A DNA stretch of 64,000 bases from Demequina iriomotensis (GTDB lineage Bacteria > Actinomycetota > Actinomycetes > Actinomycetales > Demequinaceae), in contig NZ_BBME01000015.1 of assembly GCF_000971395.1 (NCBI RefSeq), forward strand, positions 124,001-188,000, written 5' to 3'. The first letter of the stretch is position 1. Each line of letters opens with the position of its first letter. The translations under genes were made by a program, and so were the position numbers. Below the pieces are notes generated by a model. It did no database searches. It had not been told where the DNA came from and saw only the letters and a list, made by a program, of their open reading frames with translations. Positions 19,503-29,246 of the stretch are shown in pieces.

Positions 19503-20834
19503 CTACGCCACGCGCGGCTCGTGCCGCGCGGGCGCCTCGACCGGCGCACCGCCGCGACGGCGGTCCGGGAAGGGCAACGGCAGCGACGAGCGGTTCTTGC
19601 GCCGGTCCTCGACACCGAGCAGACCCGCGAAGGCGTCCACGGCGGACGTCTCCGAGAGCACGCGCTCACGGTAGGCCCGGCCGTTGGCGCCCAGCACGTC
19701 GCCGCGCACGCGGTTGCCGCCCAGGTCGAGCGCCGCGGCGACCAGCGCCTCGGGATCGCCCGAGGGCACCACCACGCCGGCATCGGCCGCATGCACCTCG
19801 GCCGCCGTGATGCCGAACGGGTCGGTCGCGGCGAGCACGGGACGGCCCGCGTCGAAGTAGGACGTGAGCTTGCTGGGCACGGCCATCTCGGACACGCCCG
19901 GGGCCTCGTGCACCAGGAGCACGTCGGCGCCGGCGAGGGCCTTGCGGAACAGGTCGTCGTCCAACGGGTCGACGAAGTCGAGGTTGGGCAGCCCGGCCGC
20001 GAGGCGCTCGAGGCGCGCCCGTTCGCCGCCGTCGCCCACGAGCACGAAGCGCAGCCGCGCGCCGCGCTCGGCCGCGACCCGCGCCGCCGTCACCACGTGG
20101 TCGAGCCCCTGCTTCACGCCCATGTTGCCCGCGTGCAGCACCACAGGCTCCTCGCCCCAGCCCATCGCGGCGCGCGCCTCGCGGCGGTCGGCGGGCACGC
20201 ACGGCGCGAGGTGCGTCCAGTTGCGCACCACGCTCACGCGCTCGGGGTCGACCCCGTACTCGCGACAGATGGTGTCCTTGAAGTGCTGGTGGATCACCAC
20301 CACGCGGTCCGCATCGCGCAGCACACGCCCCTCGACCGCGCGGATCACCTTCTCGGCGGCACCGCCGCCCGAGGTCTCGCTCACGCCCTTGCCGTAGAGG
20401 TCCTGCACCCACACCACCACCTGCGTGCGCCGGTCGCGCAGCCGCGCCCGCGCCTGGAGGATCGCGGTCGAGAACAGCGCGGGCGACACGAGCAGCAGCA
20501 CCGAGGGGTGCCCCACCTTGCCGTCGAGCGCGACCCGCCCGCCGAAGGCGAGCTCGGACGCGAGTCGCGCGATCCCCTGCGGATGCTTGGGCACCATGTG
20601 GAGCCGCCGGTGCACCTCGAGCCCGTGGTCGAGCTCGTCGCTGCTCCAGCGGTGGTAGCCCTCGTGGACGCGCCACTCCGGGTAGTGCGGCTGCGCCGTG
20701 GTCACCGCCACGTCGCAGCCGCGCGCCGCGAGACCGCGCGCGAGCGCGCCGGTGTACGGTGCGATGCCCGTCCGCTCGGGCGGATAGTTGATGCCGACGA
20801 TGGCGACGCTGTGCCGCGCGACCGAGTCCGTCAC
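19503..20834 (-). CDS. GT4 glycosyltransferase, WcaI-like
   Basis: 443 residues. N-terminal VGINYPPERTGIAPYTG is the hallmark of the WcaI group (fucosyl/colanic-acid type glycosyltransferases). The donor-binding half has VLHAGNMGVKQGLDHVV and ADVLLVHEAPGVSEMAVPSKLTSY, where the family E-x7-E lies in a modified form. The C-terminal 30 residues are Arg/Pro-rich. Placed convergent to gmd-fcl, so use of GDP-fucose is plausible, not proven. Confidence 0.88.
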   Translation of the reverse strand: MTDSVARHSVAIVGINYPPERTGIAPYTGALARGLAARGCDVAVTTAQPHYPEWRVHEGYHRWSSDELDHGLEVHRRLHMVPKHPQGIARLASELAFGGRVALDGKVGHPSVLLLVSPALFSTAILQARARLRDRRTQVVVWVQDLYGKGVSETSGGGAAEKVIRAVEGRVLRDADRVVVIHQHFKDTICREYGVDPERVSVVRNWTHLAPCVPADRREARAAMGWGEEPVVLHAGNMGVKQGLDHVVTAARVAAERGARLRFVLVGDGGERARLERLAAGLPNLDFVDPLDDDLFRKALAGADVLLVHEAPGVSEMAVPSKLTSYFDAGRPVLAATDPFGITAAEVHAADAGVVVPSGDPEALVAAALDLGGNRVRGDVLGANGRAYRERVLSETSAVDAFAGLLGVEDRRKNRSSLPLPFPDRRRGGAPVEAPARHEPRVA

Positions 20835-20948
20835 GACTCCCCCTCCGCGGGCCCGCCCCCATAGGACCCGCTGAAGCGAGACTAGAACGGAACAGACGGG
20901 AAGAAAAGGGGAAAAGGGATATTCACCACGGATGATGCCGAATGGGAC
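20835..20948 (-). promoter_or_regulatory. spacer with 22-nt homopurine run
   Basis: Between DUF4012 copy 3 and the WcaI-like gene, the plus strand has an uninterrupted purine run at 20898-20919 (mixed G and A), giving a pyrimidine-only leader on the coding strand. TAGTCT further down could be a -10 for the glycosyltransferase. Nothing else recognisable. Confidence 0.3.
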
Positions 20949-22700
20949 TCAGCACCCGGCCGCCGCATCGTCCACCCGGACCACCTCGGTGGCGCGCGGC
21001 CCCGGCGTCACCACCACGCCCGACGCGGCCACCGCGCCGCCCTGACCCTCGAGCTCGTACTGCGCGACCAGCCCGTTCCCCGGCGCGAGCTCCACGCGCG
21101 CCGTCGCGACCGTCCGGCCCTCGACCGTGTCCGCCTGCAGCGGCAGCGGCTCCCCGTCGAGCGTCGCGGACACGAGCGTCAGCCCCGGCGGCGGCACCAC
21201 CAGCAGGTTCGCGGCGAACTGGCCGGCGGGCACGAAGGTGCCGCCGGCGACATACGCGGGCAGGTCCGCGACGTCGCCGTCGAAGGTGTGGTCGAGCGAC
21301 ACCGCGACGGTCTGCCCGGCCACCGTGCCGTCGGTGCACAGGTGGTCCGTGACCGTCACCGCCGCGTCGAGGTAGTAGCCGATCTTGGAGCCCGAGCCGT
21401 CGTTGAGGAACACCCCCAGGGAGTCGCCGTCGAGGAAGTCCCCGGCCACCTCGGAGCCCGCGAGGACGGCCTGCTCGGCATCGTCCGCCGACCAGATGAG
21501 CAGCCGGCGCTCGTCGATCGCGCGCTCGATGCCCGCGCCGAGCCCCGGCGCCCCGCGCAGCACCTCGCGGAACAGCGCGCCGGCCGCCTCGGCGAAGAAG
21601 GCGTCCTGGGCGGAGGCGTCCTCGATCTCCAGGTAGGCCCGGTTGAGCATGAGCGGCGCGACCGTCTTCGCATCGAGCGCGACGCCGGCCACGTCGACGG
21701 GCGACGCGCCCTGCAGCAGGTAGCCCAGCACCACCGGGTCGAGCGCGAGCACGCCGTCGACGTCCTCGCCGTACTTCCGCGACCAGAACTCCGTCACCAG
21801 CGCCGCCGCGCGCGGGAACTCGGGGGTGAAGTTGACGTCCTGGGGGTACATCGCCATCTGCACCGAGAACGTCTGCTCCTCCTCCGCGGTGAGCCCCTCG
21901 ACGGGCTCCGCGGTCCGCGCCGCGATGAGGTCGCTCGACGCGACGTAGCGGCCGCGCGAGATCTGGCCGTCGTCCACGTTGAGCTTCACCACCGCGCCGG
22001 TGATGCCGCCCGTCGCGCGCGGCTCCGCGTTGTTCTGCACCATCACCAGGTACGAGCGTGGCTCCTCGCCGCCGAGCATCGTCGGCAGCAGCTCCGCGGC
22101 ACGATGCGCGCCGTCGACCAGCGCCGCCATCTCCCCCACCTGGTCGGCGGCGTCGCGGTATTGGTCCGCGAGAAAATCTTCGGTCCCGGCGAGCGACACC
22201 GCACCGAGCGCCTCCTCCTGGGCCACGAGCGTCGCGGCCGCCTGCCCCAGCGGCTCGCGGGCCGGCTCGAGCAGGTACGGGTCGATGCGGCCCTTGACGA
22301 TGCTCGGCCCGGACAGCGCATCGAGGTCGGCCAGCTCCGCGAGCGGGGCGAGCGCCTCGTCGGCGATCGCGACCGAGGACTCCGCCATCGCACGCACCGG
22401 CCGCACCTGGTCCCCCACCCACGGCATCACGGCAGCCGCCGCCCACAAGGGACCGTCGGTCGCGTCCTCGAGACGATGCGCGGCGTCCTGCAGCCCGCCG
22501 ACCTCGGCCCGCAAGGCGTCGGCGTCGCGCGCGATCAGCGCGGCGCGCGCGTCCGTCGAGTGCGAGGACAGGTCCTCCGACGCTTGATACGCACGCCACG
22601 CATCGGCCGCCATGAGGCCGCCCGCGACCAGGATCGCGACCACCACCCCCGCGACGATCCACGGCCAGCGCCGCCGACGCTTGCGCCCACCCTCAGCCAT
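20949..22700 (-). CDS. DUF4012 domain protein (copy 3)
   Basis: 583 residues from ATG 22700, chosen because GGGGG precedes it and the basic tail plus membrane helix (RRWPWIVAGVVVAI) then match copies 1 and 2; an ATG at 22793 would add 31 residues. Blocks shared with the paralogues: ATDGPLWAAAAVMPWVGDQ, LLPTMLGGEEPRSYL, YPQDVNFTPEFPRAAALV, KIGYYLDAAVTV. It is the most diverged copy: HWWIA is changed and the second half is Ala-rich. Divergent from an LMW phosphatase and adjacent to Wzz-kinase 2. Confidence 0.9.
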   Translation of the reverse strand: MAEGGRKRRRRWPWIVAGVVVAILVAGGLMAADAWRAYQASEDLSSHSTDARAALIARDADALRAEVGGLQDAAHRLEDATDGPLWAAAAVMPWVGDQVRPVRAMAESSVAIADEALAPLAELADLDALSGPSIVKGRIDPYLLEPAREPLGQAAATLVAQEEALGAVSLAGTEDFLADQYRDAADQVGEMAALVDGAHRAAELLPTMLGGEEPRSYLVMVQNNAEPRATGGITGAVVKLNVDDGQISRGRYVASSDLIAARTAEPVEGLTAEEEQTFSVQMAMYPQDVNFTPEFPRAAALVTEFWSRKYGEDVDGVLALDPVVLGYLLQGASPVDVAGVALDAKTVAPLMLNRAYLEIEDASAQDAFFAEAAGALFREVLRGAPGLGAGIERAIDERRLLIWSADDAEQAVLAGSEVAGDFLDGDSLGVFLNDGSGSKIGYYLDAAVTVTDHLCTDGTVAGQTVAVSLDHTFDGDVADLPAYVAGGTFVPAGQFAANLLVVPPPGLTLVSATLDGEPLPLQADTVEGRTVATARVELAPGNGLVAQYELEGQGGAVAASGVVVTPGPRATEVVRVDDAAAGC

Positions 22701-22888
22701 CCGTGCCCCCAGTCCCGCCGGTCGCCGCCGCCCCTCAGCCGCGGCCCCGCGTCCCTGCCTCCGAGAATACGCAGAACCGGGTGATTCGGACATGGGTGCG
22801 CATCGATTCGGGCCTGCTGGGACCGCATCCGGTCAGGTATCCTCATGGGTCGGGGTCGAGCCGCGTCCCCGACGAGGCGAGGAGCACC

Positions 22889-23434
22889 ATGCCGACGATT
22901 CTCACGGTGTGCACCGGCAACATCTGCCGGTCACCTGCGACGGAGCTGCTGCTGGCCCGCACGCTCGGCTCGCACGCCACGGTCGCGAGCGCCGGCACCC
23001 ACGCGCTGGTGGGCCACGGCATCCCGGACCCGATGCTCGCGGAGCTCGCGCGCGACGGCATCGACGGCGCGGGCCACCACGCGCGCCTGCTCACCGACGG
23101 CCTCATGCGCGAGGCGGACCTCATCATCACCATGACCGCCGAGCACCGTCGCCTGGCCGTGTCGACCGGCCCCTCGGCGCTCAAGCGCACCTTCACGCTC
23201 TCGGAGCTGGCCGCCGCGGCCGGCACCGGTGCGGTGCTCGAGGGTGCGACGCCCGAGGAGCGGCTCGCGGACGTGCCGCGTGCCGTCGCCGCGCATCGTG
23301 CCGTGCTCGCGGGCTACGACCTGGACGACGTCCCCGACCCGTACCGCCAGGACGAGGCCGCCTACCACGAGTCCTACGTGCTCATCCGCGGCGCGGTCGC
23401 CGAGATCGACGCCTGGCTGCGGGGCGCTGGCTAG
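22889..23434 (+). CDS. low-molecular-weight protein tyrosine phosphatase (second)
   Basis: 181 residues, catalytic loop C8-TGNIC-R14-SP and acid D150 in DVPDPYRQ. About 40% of visible positions match the first phosphatase (16735), including the long insertion at 100-140. AGGCGAGGAG precedes ATG 22889. Its stop codon TAG overlaps the TAG of Wzz-kinase 2 on the other strand within a shared CTAG (23431-23434), so kinase and phosphatase genes meet tail to tail. A kinase-phosphatase pair controlling polymer assembly is strongly implied. Confidence 0.93.
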   Translation: MPTILTVCTGNICRSPATELLLARTLGSHATVASAGTHALVGHGIPDPMLAELARDGIDGAGHHARLLTDGLMREADLIITMTAEHRRLAVSTGPSALKRTFTLSELAAAAGTGAVLEGATPEERLADVPRAVAAHRAVLAGYDLDDVPDPYRQDEAAYHESYVLIRGAVAEIDAWLRGAG

Positions 23435-25146
23435 GACCGGAACAGCCGGCCCAGGTGCGCGAGGCGCATCGAGTCGCCGTCCTCCACGCCGCTCCCGCCG
23501 ACGGCGACCTCGACCGCGTCGCCGCCCGGACCGCCGCCGTCGCCACCCAGGAGCTCCTCGGGCGCGGCGTCAGCGGGGTCCGGCGCATCGTCCTCGCCGG
23601 CATGCTCCGTCGCGAGGTCGTCGCCGTCCGGCGCCGGGCCGTACGCGAGCTCGTCGTCGCTCCCGACGAGGCCGTTGAGGTCGTCGCCGACGCTCAGCAC
23701 CGCCTCGGGCGGCGACGTCGCTGCCGCCACGCCGCCCTCCGAGAGGGTGGCCTCCGCCGCGATCGGCGCGGTGAGCGTCGACAGGCCCGGCGTCGCGGCG
23801 TTGCCATAGCTGTAGCCGTAGTGCTTGACCCGCGGCCCGACCGGGGCGACGCCGTCGAGGATCACGCCGAGCGCGCGGCCCTGGACCCGCTCGAGGATGC
23901 GCAGCGCCTCCTCGAGCATGTCCGAGCTGGTCGCGCCTGAGCGCGCCACCACCAGCGCTCCATCGGTGCGCGCGGCGAGCACCGCGCCGTCCGAGACCGG
24001 CACCAGCGGCGGGCTGTCGACGATCACCATCGTGTCCTCGGGGAACGAGTACAGCAGCGCGCGCATGGTGTCGGACCCGACCAGCTCCGACGGGTTGGGC
24101 GGGATCACCCCCGCGGTGATGACGCTGAAGCGGCCCGAGTCGCCGACGGGCTGGATGACCTCGGAGATCGACGCCTGGTTCGCGAGCACCGAGGTGAGCC
24201 CCGCCTCGCACGTGATGCCCAGCGCCTTGGCGAGCGTCGGGCGGCGAAGGTCGGCGTCCACCAGGACCACGTCGCGCCCCGACTCCGCGATCGCCGCCGC
24301 GAGCATGATCGACATCGTCGACTTGCCGTCGCCGGGCACGGGCGAGGTGATGACCAGCACGCGGGGCGGATGGTCGACGTCCATGAACTGGAGGTTGGTG
24401 CGCAGCTGCCGCATCGCCTCGGTGAACGCGAACGCGGGCACGGCGTTGAGCGGGCCGCGCTTCGCGACCGCCCCGTCCCACGGCACCGTGCCCACCACGG
24501 GCACGCCGAACTGCAGCTCCACATCGTTGCGGGAGCGCAGGCGCCGGTCGAGCGCGGCGCGCGTGAAGGCGTAGGCGAGCCCGATCACCAGGCCGATCAG
24601 CACGCCGATCGCGGTGTTCTGCTTGATCGCGGGCGAGGCCGGCACCACGGGGAGGCGCGCCTGCTGGAGCACCATCACGTTGATGACGGCGCGTGCAGGG
24701 TTCGAGATCCCGAGCGACGATCGCTCGATGTCGCTCACCACCTGGAACGTCGCGTCGATCCAGGCGTTGACCAGCTCCTGGGCCGACTCCGGGGTGCGCC
24801 CGCTCGCGGTGAACTTCATGATCGCGGTCTCGGCGGATCCCGACACGGAGACGCGCCCCTGCAGCTGATCCGCGGTGCCGTTCATGCCGTCCATCTTCAC
24901 CACGGCGGCCGCCACCTGATCCGACGTCGCCAGCTCGGTGTAGACCGACATCCGCTGGTCGACGTTGACGGACTGGCCGTCCGCAGTCACGTTGCCCACC
25001 GGCGTGACGAGCACCTCGGCCGACGCGCGGTAGACGCGTGGCTGGGAGTCGGACCACCAGTAGGCGATCCCTCCCGCAAGCACGGCGCACAGCACGATGG
25101 CCAGCCACCGCGCTCGCAACACCCCCAGATAGTCGCGAAACTCCAT
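23431..25146 (-). CDS. Wzz-BY-kinase fusion (set B) with acidic C-terminal tail
   Basis: 571 residues. Wzz region between helices at about 14-32 and 179-195; BY-kinase Walker A PGDGKST (271-277), Walker A' DADLRRP (297-303), Walker B MVIVDSPP (373-380). Tyrosines 443, 445 and 447 (HYGYSYG) mark where most family members end, but here a further 124 residues follow, rich in Gly, Asp, Glu and Ala, ending in a basic LGRLFRS. ATG 25146 follows GGGAGGGGGA; the open frame to 25485 is upstream read-through. Divergent from the second polymerase. Confidence 0.92.
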   Translation of the reverse strand: MEFRDYLGVLRARWLAIVLCAVLAGGIAYWWSDSQPRVYRASAEVLVTPVGNVTADGQSVNVDQRMSVYTELATSDQVAAAVVKMDGMNGTADQLQGRVSVSGSAETAIMKFTASGRTPESAQELVNAWIDATFQVVSDIERSSLGISNPARAVINVMVLQQARLPVVPASPAIKQNTAIGVLIGLVIGLAYAFTRAALDRRLRSRNDVELQFGVPVVGTVPWDGAVAKRGPLNAVPAFAFTEAMRQLRTNLQFMDVDHPPRVLVITSPVPGDGKSTMSIMLAAAIAESGRDVVLVDADLRRPTLAKALGITCEAGLTSVLANQASISEVIQPVGDSGRFSVITAGVIPPNPSELVGSDTMRALLYSFPEDTMVIVDSPPLVPVSDGAVLAARTDGALVVARSGATSSDMLEEALRILERVQGRALGVILDGVAPVGPRVKHYGYSYGNAATPGLSTLTAPIAAEATLSEGGVAAATSPPEAVLSVGDDLNGLVGSDDELAYGPAPDGDDLATEHAGEDDAPDPADAAPEELLGGDGGGPGGDAVEVAVGGSGVEDGDSMRLAHLGRLFRS

Positions 25147-25375
25147 GCCGGGTCCCCCTCCCGCCCTTCTCCGAGACAGCATAGGCGTATCCGGCGATTC
25201 CTCCCAGAGATCGCTTTCGCCCTCGTTTGCGATCCATGCGCCCGTACCCTCCCACGATGCCGCCCCCGGCCCTAGGCAGAGGCAGCTGCGCACGGTTACC
25301 ATCGGCGGGAAGACCACCCGACCGCAGCGCGGACCCGGGCTCCCGGTCTCCGTGCATTGACGAGGGGGGTCGAAG
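25147..25375. promoter_or_regulatory. divergent promoter region, Wzz-kinase 2 / polymerase 2
   Basis: A 229-bp spacer between divergent starts. Both genes have strong Shine-Dalgarno sequences at its ends. No convincing -10/-35 pair, palindrome or gene was seen. Confidence 0.35.
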
Positions 25376-26782
25376 ATGCGCGCATCAGTCGCGGCGCCTC
25401 CCGCGCGCGTGTCCGCCACGGCCCCTCGCGTCCGCTTGATGACCCGCGCGGTGTCCCACGAGACGCTCGAGATCGTCACCCGCATCGCCGCGCGTCGCGT
25501 GGTGGTCGGCTACCTGGTGCTGTGGGTGCTCGAGGGGGCGGCCCGCAAGTGGGGCCCCGGCGCTCTCGACGAGGTCTTCTACATCGGCCGCGACGTCATG
25601 CTCGTCGGCGCGCTGCTCGCCTTCTACATCCAAGGGCTCCCGCGCCGACGGCACCCCTGGTGGCCGCTCCTGTGGGCGGGGGCGCTGATCCTCGGCATCC
25701 ACGGCGCGATCGCGATGATCCTCGGCACCATCGACCCGATGACGCTGGCGATGGGCATGCGCGGCTACCTGTCGGGCCTGATGCTGCTGGTCTTCACCCT
25801 CACCTACGCCGACGGCTCGATCCTCGACACGCTCACGGACGCCATCGCGATCCTCGCGCTCATCAGCCTGCCGATCGTCATCACCCAGGTGCTCTCGGCG
25901 CCCGACGCGGTCATCAACCAGGAGACCGTCGCCGAGTCCGCCAACTTCGTCAACGGCGACGGCGTGGTGCGCCCCTCGGGGACCTTCACCGCGCCGATGG
26001 GTCTCGCCTCGTTCATCTCGCTCGGGCTGGCGGTGTCGGTCTCGCGGGTGACGTTCGGCACGCGACGCCGGACCCTGCACGGCTTCGCGCTCGGGGCCCT
26101 CGCGCTCATGTCGGCGATCAGCGGCTCGCGCACCATCGCGATCGTGGGCGTCGCGCTCGTGGTGGTGCTGCTCTACATCGCCGCCCGCCGGTTCACCGTG
26201 CGGTCCGCGATGGCCGTGCTGGGGATGCTCACCGCCGTCGGGGTCGGGCTCATGGTCGCGAACCGCGTGTTCGCCACGGTCCTCGAGGCGTTCTCCGACC
26301 GCGTCGACCAGGCCTCGAAGCAGGAGGACAGCGGCGGCCGCGTGCTCGACAGCATCTTCGGCTTCATCACCAGCCCCATGGACCTGTGGGGCGCCGGTGC
26401 CGGCGCGTACTCACCTCTGGGCTCGCAGCGGCTCGGCACCTCGTGGGAAGAGGTGGACAAGGACAAGTACGTCGCCGAGCTCGGGGTGCTCGGCTACGCG
26501 CTCGCATTCATCGCCCTCGCCGGCGCCGTGTGGGCGCTGCTCCACATCATCGTGCGCGGCGGCTCCGCACCGCCCGACCGGCTCATGGTCCTCGCCATCC
26601 TCGCGTCGACGCTCCTGTTCGTGGGCGTCACCCAGCAGCCGAGCACCCAGGGCGGCTTCGCGATCATGGTCACCTTGCTGGTGCTGACCGGCCGCGGCTT
26701 CGATCCCCCGCCCGGAGACGCTCCCGAGGCGCCCGGCTCGACAGCCCGCACCCTCGCCGCGCCCGGCCCGAGGCGAGGCTGA
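25376..26782 (+). CDS. O-antigen ligase/Wzy-like polymerase (set B)
   Basis: 468 residues, about 10-12 membrane spans after a 45-residue cytoplasmic N-terminus. The region GPGALDEVFYIGRDVML near the first loop and the extracytoplasmic loop with GGRVLDSIFGF...WGAGAGAYSP are typical of actinobacterial O-antigen ligase-domain proteins. GAGGGGGG lies before ATG 25376. A one-base gap (26783) separates it from the next glycosyltransferase start. Likely polymerises the repeat unit of the second glycan. Confidence 0.82.
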   Translation: MRASVAAPPARVSATAPRVRLMTRAVSHETLEIVTRIAARRVVVGYLVLWVLEGAARKWGPGALDEVFYIGRDVMLVGALLAFYIQGLPRRRHPWWPLLWAGALILGIHGAIAMILGTIDPMTLAMGMRGYLSGLMLLVFTLTYADGSILDTLTDAIAILALISLPIVITQVLSAPDAVINQETVAESANFVNGDGVVRPSGTFTAPMGLASFISLGLAVSVSRVTFGTRRRTLHGFALGALALMSAISGSRTIAIVGVALVVVLLYIAARRFTVRSAMAVLGMLTAVGVGLMVANRVFATVLEAFSDRVDQASKQEDSGGRVLDSIFGFITSPMDLWGAGAGAYSPLGSQRLGTSWEEVDKDKYVAELGVLGYALAFIALAGAVWALLHIIVRGGSAPPDRLMVLAILASTLLFVGVTQQPSTQGGFAIMVTLLVLTGRGFDPPPGDAPEAPGSTARTLAAPGPRRG

Positions 26783-26783
26783 C

Positions 26784-27914
26784 GTGGCGCGCATCGACCT
26801 GGTGTTCCCCGCCGCCGATGTCCCCTTCAACGGCATCGGCGACCACACCGCGCGCCTCGCCGCCGCGCTGAGCGACCGCGGCCACCACGTGCGCATCCTC
26901 ACCCGCGCCACCACCTCGGGCCACGGATACCCCTCGCCCCACATCGACGCGTGGGGCGATCGCCCCCTGCGGCGGCTCACCGGCGTGGTCGAGGCCGTCA
27001 GAGAGGCACCGCCCGACCTGCTGGTGCTGCAGTTCGAGCAGTTCGCGTACGGCGCGTACGGCTTCAACCCGGAGCTGCTCACGCTCATGCGCCGCCTTCG
27101 CAGGGCCGCGCCGACGGCGCAGCTGCTGCTCTTCGCCCACGAGACCTACGTCTCGCGCGGCTCGTGGTCCCACACGCTCATGTGGGCCTACCAGCGCCGT
27201 CAGCTGCGAGCCCTCGCGCGCGGCGCCGACGGCGTGCTCGCCAACTGCGCCCTGGGGATGCGTCGCATCGGCGCGTTCACCGACCACGTCACGCTGGTAC
27301 CGGTGCCGTCCAACCTGCCGCAGTCGACCGCGACGCGCGCGGCCGCCCGCGAGGCGCTCGGGCTCGATGCCGCCGCGCTGTACGCGGCGGTGTTCGGTCA
27401 CCTCGACCCCGGCCGCCTCGCGTACCTCGAGGCGGCCCTGGCGAACGCGAGCGCCGATGCGCCGATCCGGCTGCTGTACGTGGGCAAGGACGAATCCACG
27501 GCCCGCGCGCTGGCGGCCCGCGCGGAGGTCCCCGCGGTGGTCCTCGCGCAGGCGGCGCCGGACGATGCGGCGCTCGCCCTGCGCGCGGCCGACGTGGGCT
27601 TCTGCCCGTTCGGCGACGGTGCGAGCGGCAAGCGCGGCAGCCTCGCCGCATGCCTCGACCACCGCCTGCCCACCGTCACGAACGGGGGCCCGGACACCGA
27701 CCGCTTCCTGCACGAGGCGGCCACCGCCGGAGCGCTGACGCTCACCGCGTCCGAGGTCTGCGCGTACGCGGTCGCGGCGCGCGACCTGTGCGTGTCCGCG
27801 CCCACGCGAGCGGCGATGACCCGCGCGTTGGAGGCTCCCGGGCTGACCCTCGCCTCGTGGGAGGCCACCGCCGATGCCGTGGAGGCCCACCTCTCGAGCG
27901 AGGTCCATGCATGA
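26784..27914 (+). CDS. GT4-like glycosyltransferase
   Basis: 376 residues. FPAADVPFNGIGDHTARLAAAL at the N-terminus is the acceptor-side glycine loop of GT-B enzymes; LLLFAHETYVSRGSW and ADVGFCPFGDGASGKRGSLAACL follow, where the usual E-x7-E is replaced by a D-x-A-S-G-K-R-G segment. GTG 26784 lies next to the polymerase stop and the stop overlaps the next gene by ATGA. Donor unknown. Confidence 0.82.
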   Translation: MARIDLVFPAADVPFNGIGDHTARLAAALSDRGHHVRILTRATTSGHGYPSPHIDAWGDRPLRRLTGVVEAVREAPPDLLVLQFEQFAYGAYGFNPELLTLMRRLRRAAPTAQLLLFAHETYVSRGSWSHTLMWAYQRRQLRALARGADGVLANCALGMRRIGAFTDHVTLVPVPSNLPQSTATRAAAREALGLDAAALYAAVFGHLDPGRLAYLEAALANASADAPIRLLYVGKDESTARALAARAEVPAVVLAQAAPDDAALALRAADVGFCPFGDGASGKRGSLAACLDHRLPTVTNGGPDTDRFLHEAATAGALTLTASEVCAYAVAARDLCVSAPTRAAMTRALEAPGLTLASWEATADAVEAHLSSEVHA

Positions 27915-29185
27915 GCCGCGTCATCCTCGGCCACCCGAATGCCAACGCCAACGTGCGCGAGGCCGCGCTCGCGCTCCACGAGCGCGGCCTGCTCGCCGAG
28001 TTCCACGTGGGCCTCGACACCACCCGGCTCGCGCGCCGGGCCCCCGCGCGGCTGCGCGGGGAGCTCGGGCGGCGCTCCTTCGACCCGCGCCTCGCGAGCG
28101 CGATCCGCACGCACCCCGTCCCGGAGGCCACCCGGCTGCTGCTCGAGCGCCAGCGGATCGTCCGCGTCGACATGCGCGACGGCTACTTCTCGATCCGCCG
28201 CCGCGGCGAGGCGATCGACGCCGCGGTCGCCGCACGTCTCCGCACGGGCACGTTCGACGGGGTCTACCTCTACGAGGATTGCGCCGCCACCAGCTTCGAG
28301 GCTGCGCGGGACCTGGGCCTGCCGCGCATCTACGACCTCCCGATCGGCTACTGGCGCGAGGCGCGCCGGATCCTGGGCGAGGAGGCGGAGCGGCGGCCCG
28401 CGTGGGCCTCGACGATGGCGGGGCTCCAGGATCCGCCCGACAAGCTCGCGCGCAAGGACCGGGAGATCGAGCTCGCGTCGACCATCGTGGTGGCCAGCTC
28501 GTTCACGCGGCGCACCCTCGAGGCCGCGCCGGGCGCGCACGCGCTCGATGTCTCCGTGATCCCCTACGGCGTGCCGGAGCCCACGCGCGAGGCGCGCACT
28601 CCCTCGACCGGTCCGCTCAAGGTGCTCTACGTCGGCGGCCTGTCGCAGCGCAAGGGGATCTCGTACCTATTCGATGCGGTCGCGGCGCTGGGCGGCGACG
28701 TCGCCCTCACCGTGGTGGGGCGCCCGGCGGACGCCGGCAACGCCGCGCTCCGTACGGCGCTGGCCCGCGTCACCCACATCGGCTCGCTGCCGCTGACCGG
28801 GGTGCTCGCCCTCATGCGCGCGCACGACGTGCTGGTGCTCCCGTCCCTGTTCGAGGGCTTCGGCCTGGTGCTCGCCGAGGCGCTGTCGCAAGGCACGCCG
28901 TTCATCGCGACCGACCACACCGCGGGCCCGGAGCTGGTCGGCGACCGCGCGGGCGAGGGCGCCCCCGGATGGATCGTCCCCATCCGGGACGCCGACGCGA
29001 TCGCCTCGCGGCTGGCCGCGCTCGCGCAGGACAGGGACCTGCGCGAGGCGAGCAGCGCCGCCGCGCTCGCCCGTGCGGCCGAGCTGCCGTGGAGCGTCCA
29101 CCGCGACGCGCTCGGCGCCGCGGTGGACCAGGCGCTGAGGCCGGCACCCGCGCGAGAGGGCGCGCCGCGGGCGCACCGCGCGTGA
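27911..29185 (+). CDS. GT4 glycosyltransferase
   Basis: 424 residues. N-terminal VILGHPNANANVREAALAL, central IYDLPIGYWR, then the donor-binding half with LYVGGLSQRKGISYLFDAV and LPSLFEGFGLVLAEALSQGTP containing the intact E-x7-E motif. ATG 27911 overlaps the preceding stop (ATGA). The pattern ASSFTRRTL before a VIPYGV segment is typical of GT4 mannosyl/glucosyl-type transferases. Confidence 0.92.
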   Translation: MSRVILGHPNANANVREAALALHERGLLAEFHVGLDTTRLARRAPARLRGELGRRSFDPRLASAIRTHPVPEATRLLLERQRIVRVDMRDGYFSIRRRGEAIDAAVAARLRTGTFDGVYLYEDCAATSFEAARDLGLPRIYDLPIGYWREARRILGEEAERRPAWASTMAGLQDPPDKLARKDREIELASTIVVASSFTRRTLEAAPGAHALDVSVIPYGVPEPTREARTPSTGPLKVLYVGGLSQRKGISYLFDAVAALGGDVALTVVGRPADAGNAALRTALARVTHIGSLPLTGVLALMRAHDVLVLPSLFEGFGLVLAEALSQGTPFIATDHTAGPELVGDRAGEGAPGWIVPIRDADAIASRLAALAQDRDLREASSAAALARAAELPWSVHRDALGAAVDQALRPAPAREGAPRAHRA

Positions 29186-29246
29186 GCCCCTTCACACGGC
29201 CGCCGGCGCGCGGCATGATCGAGGCACGACTGAGGGGGGACCGATC

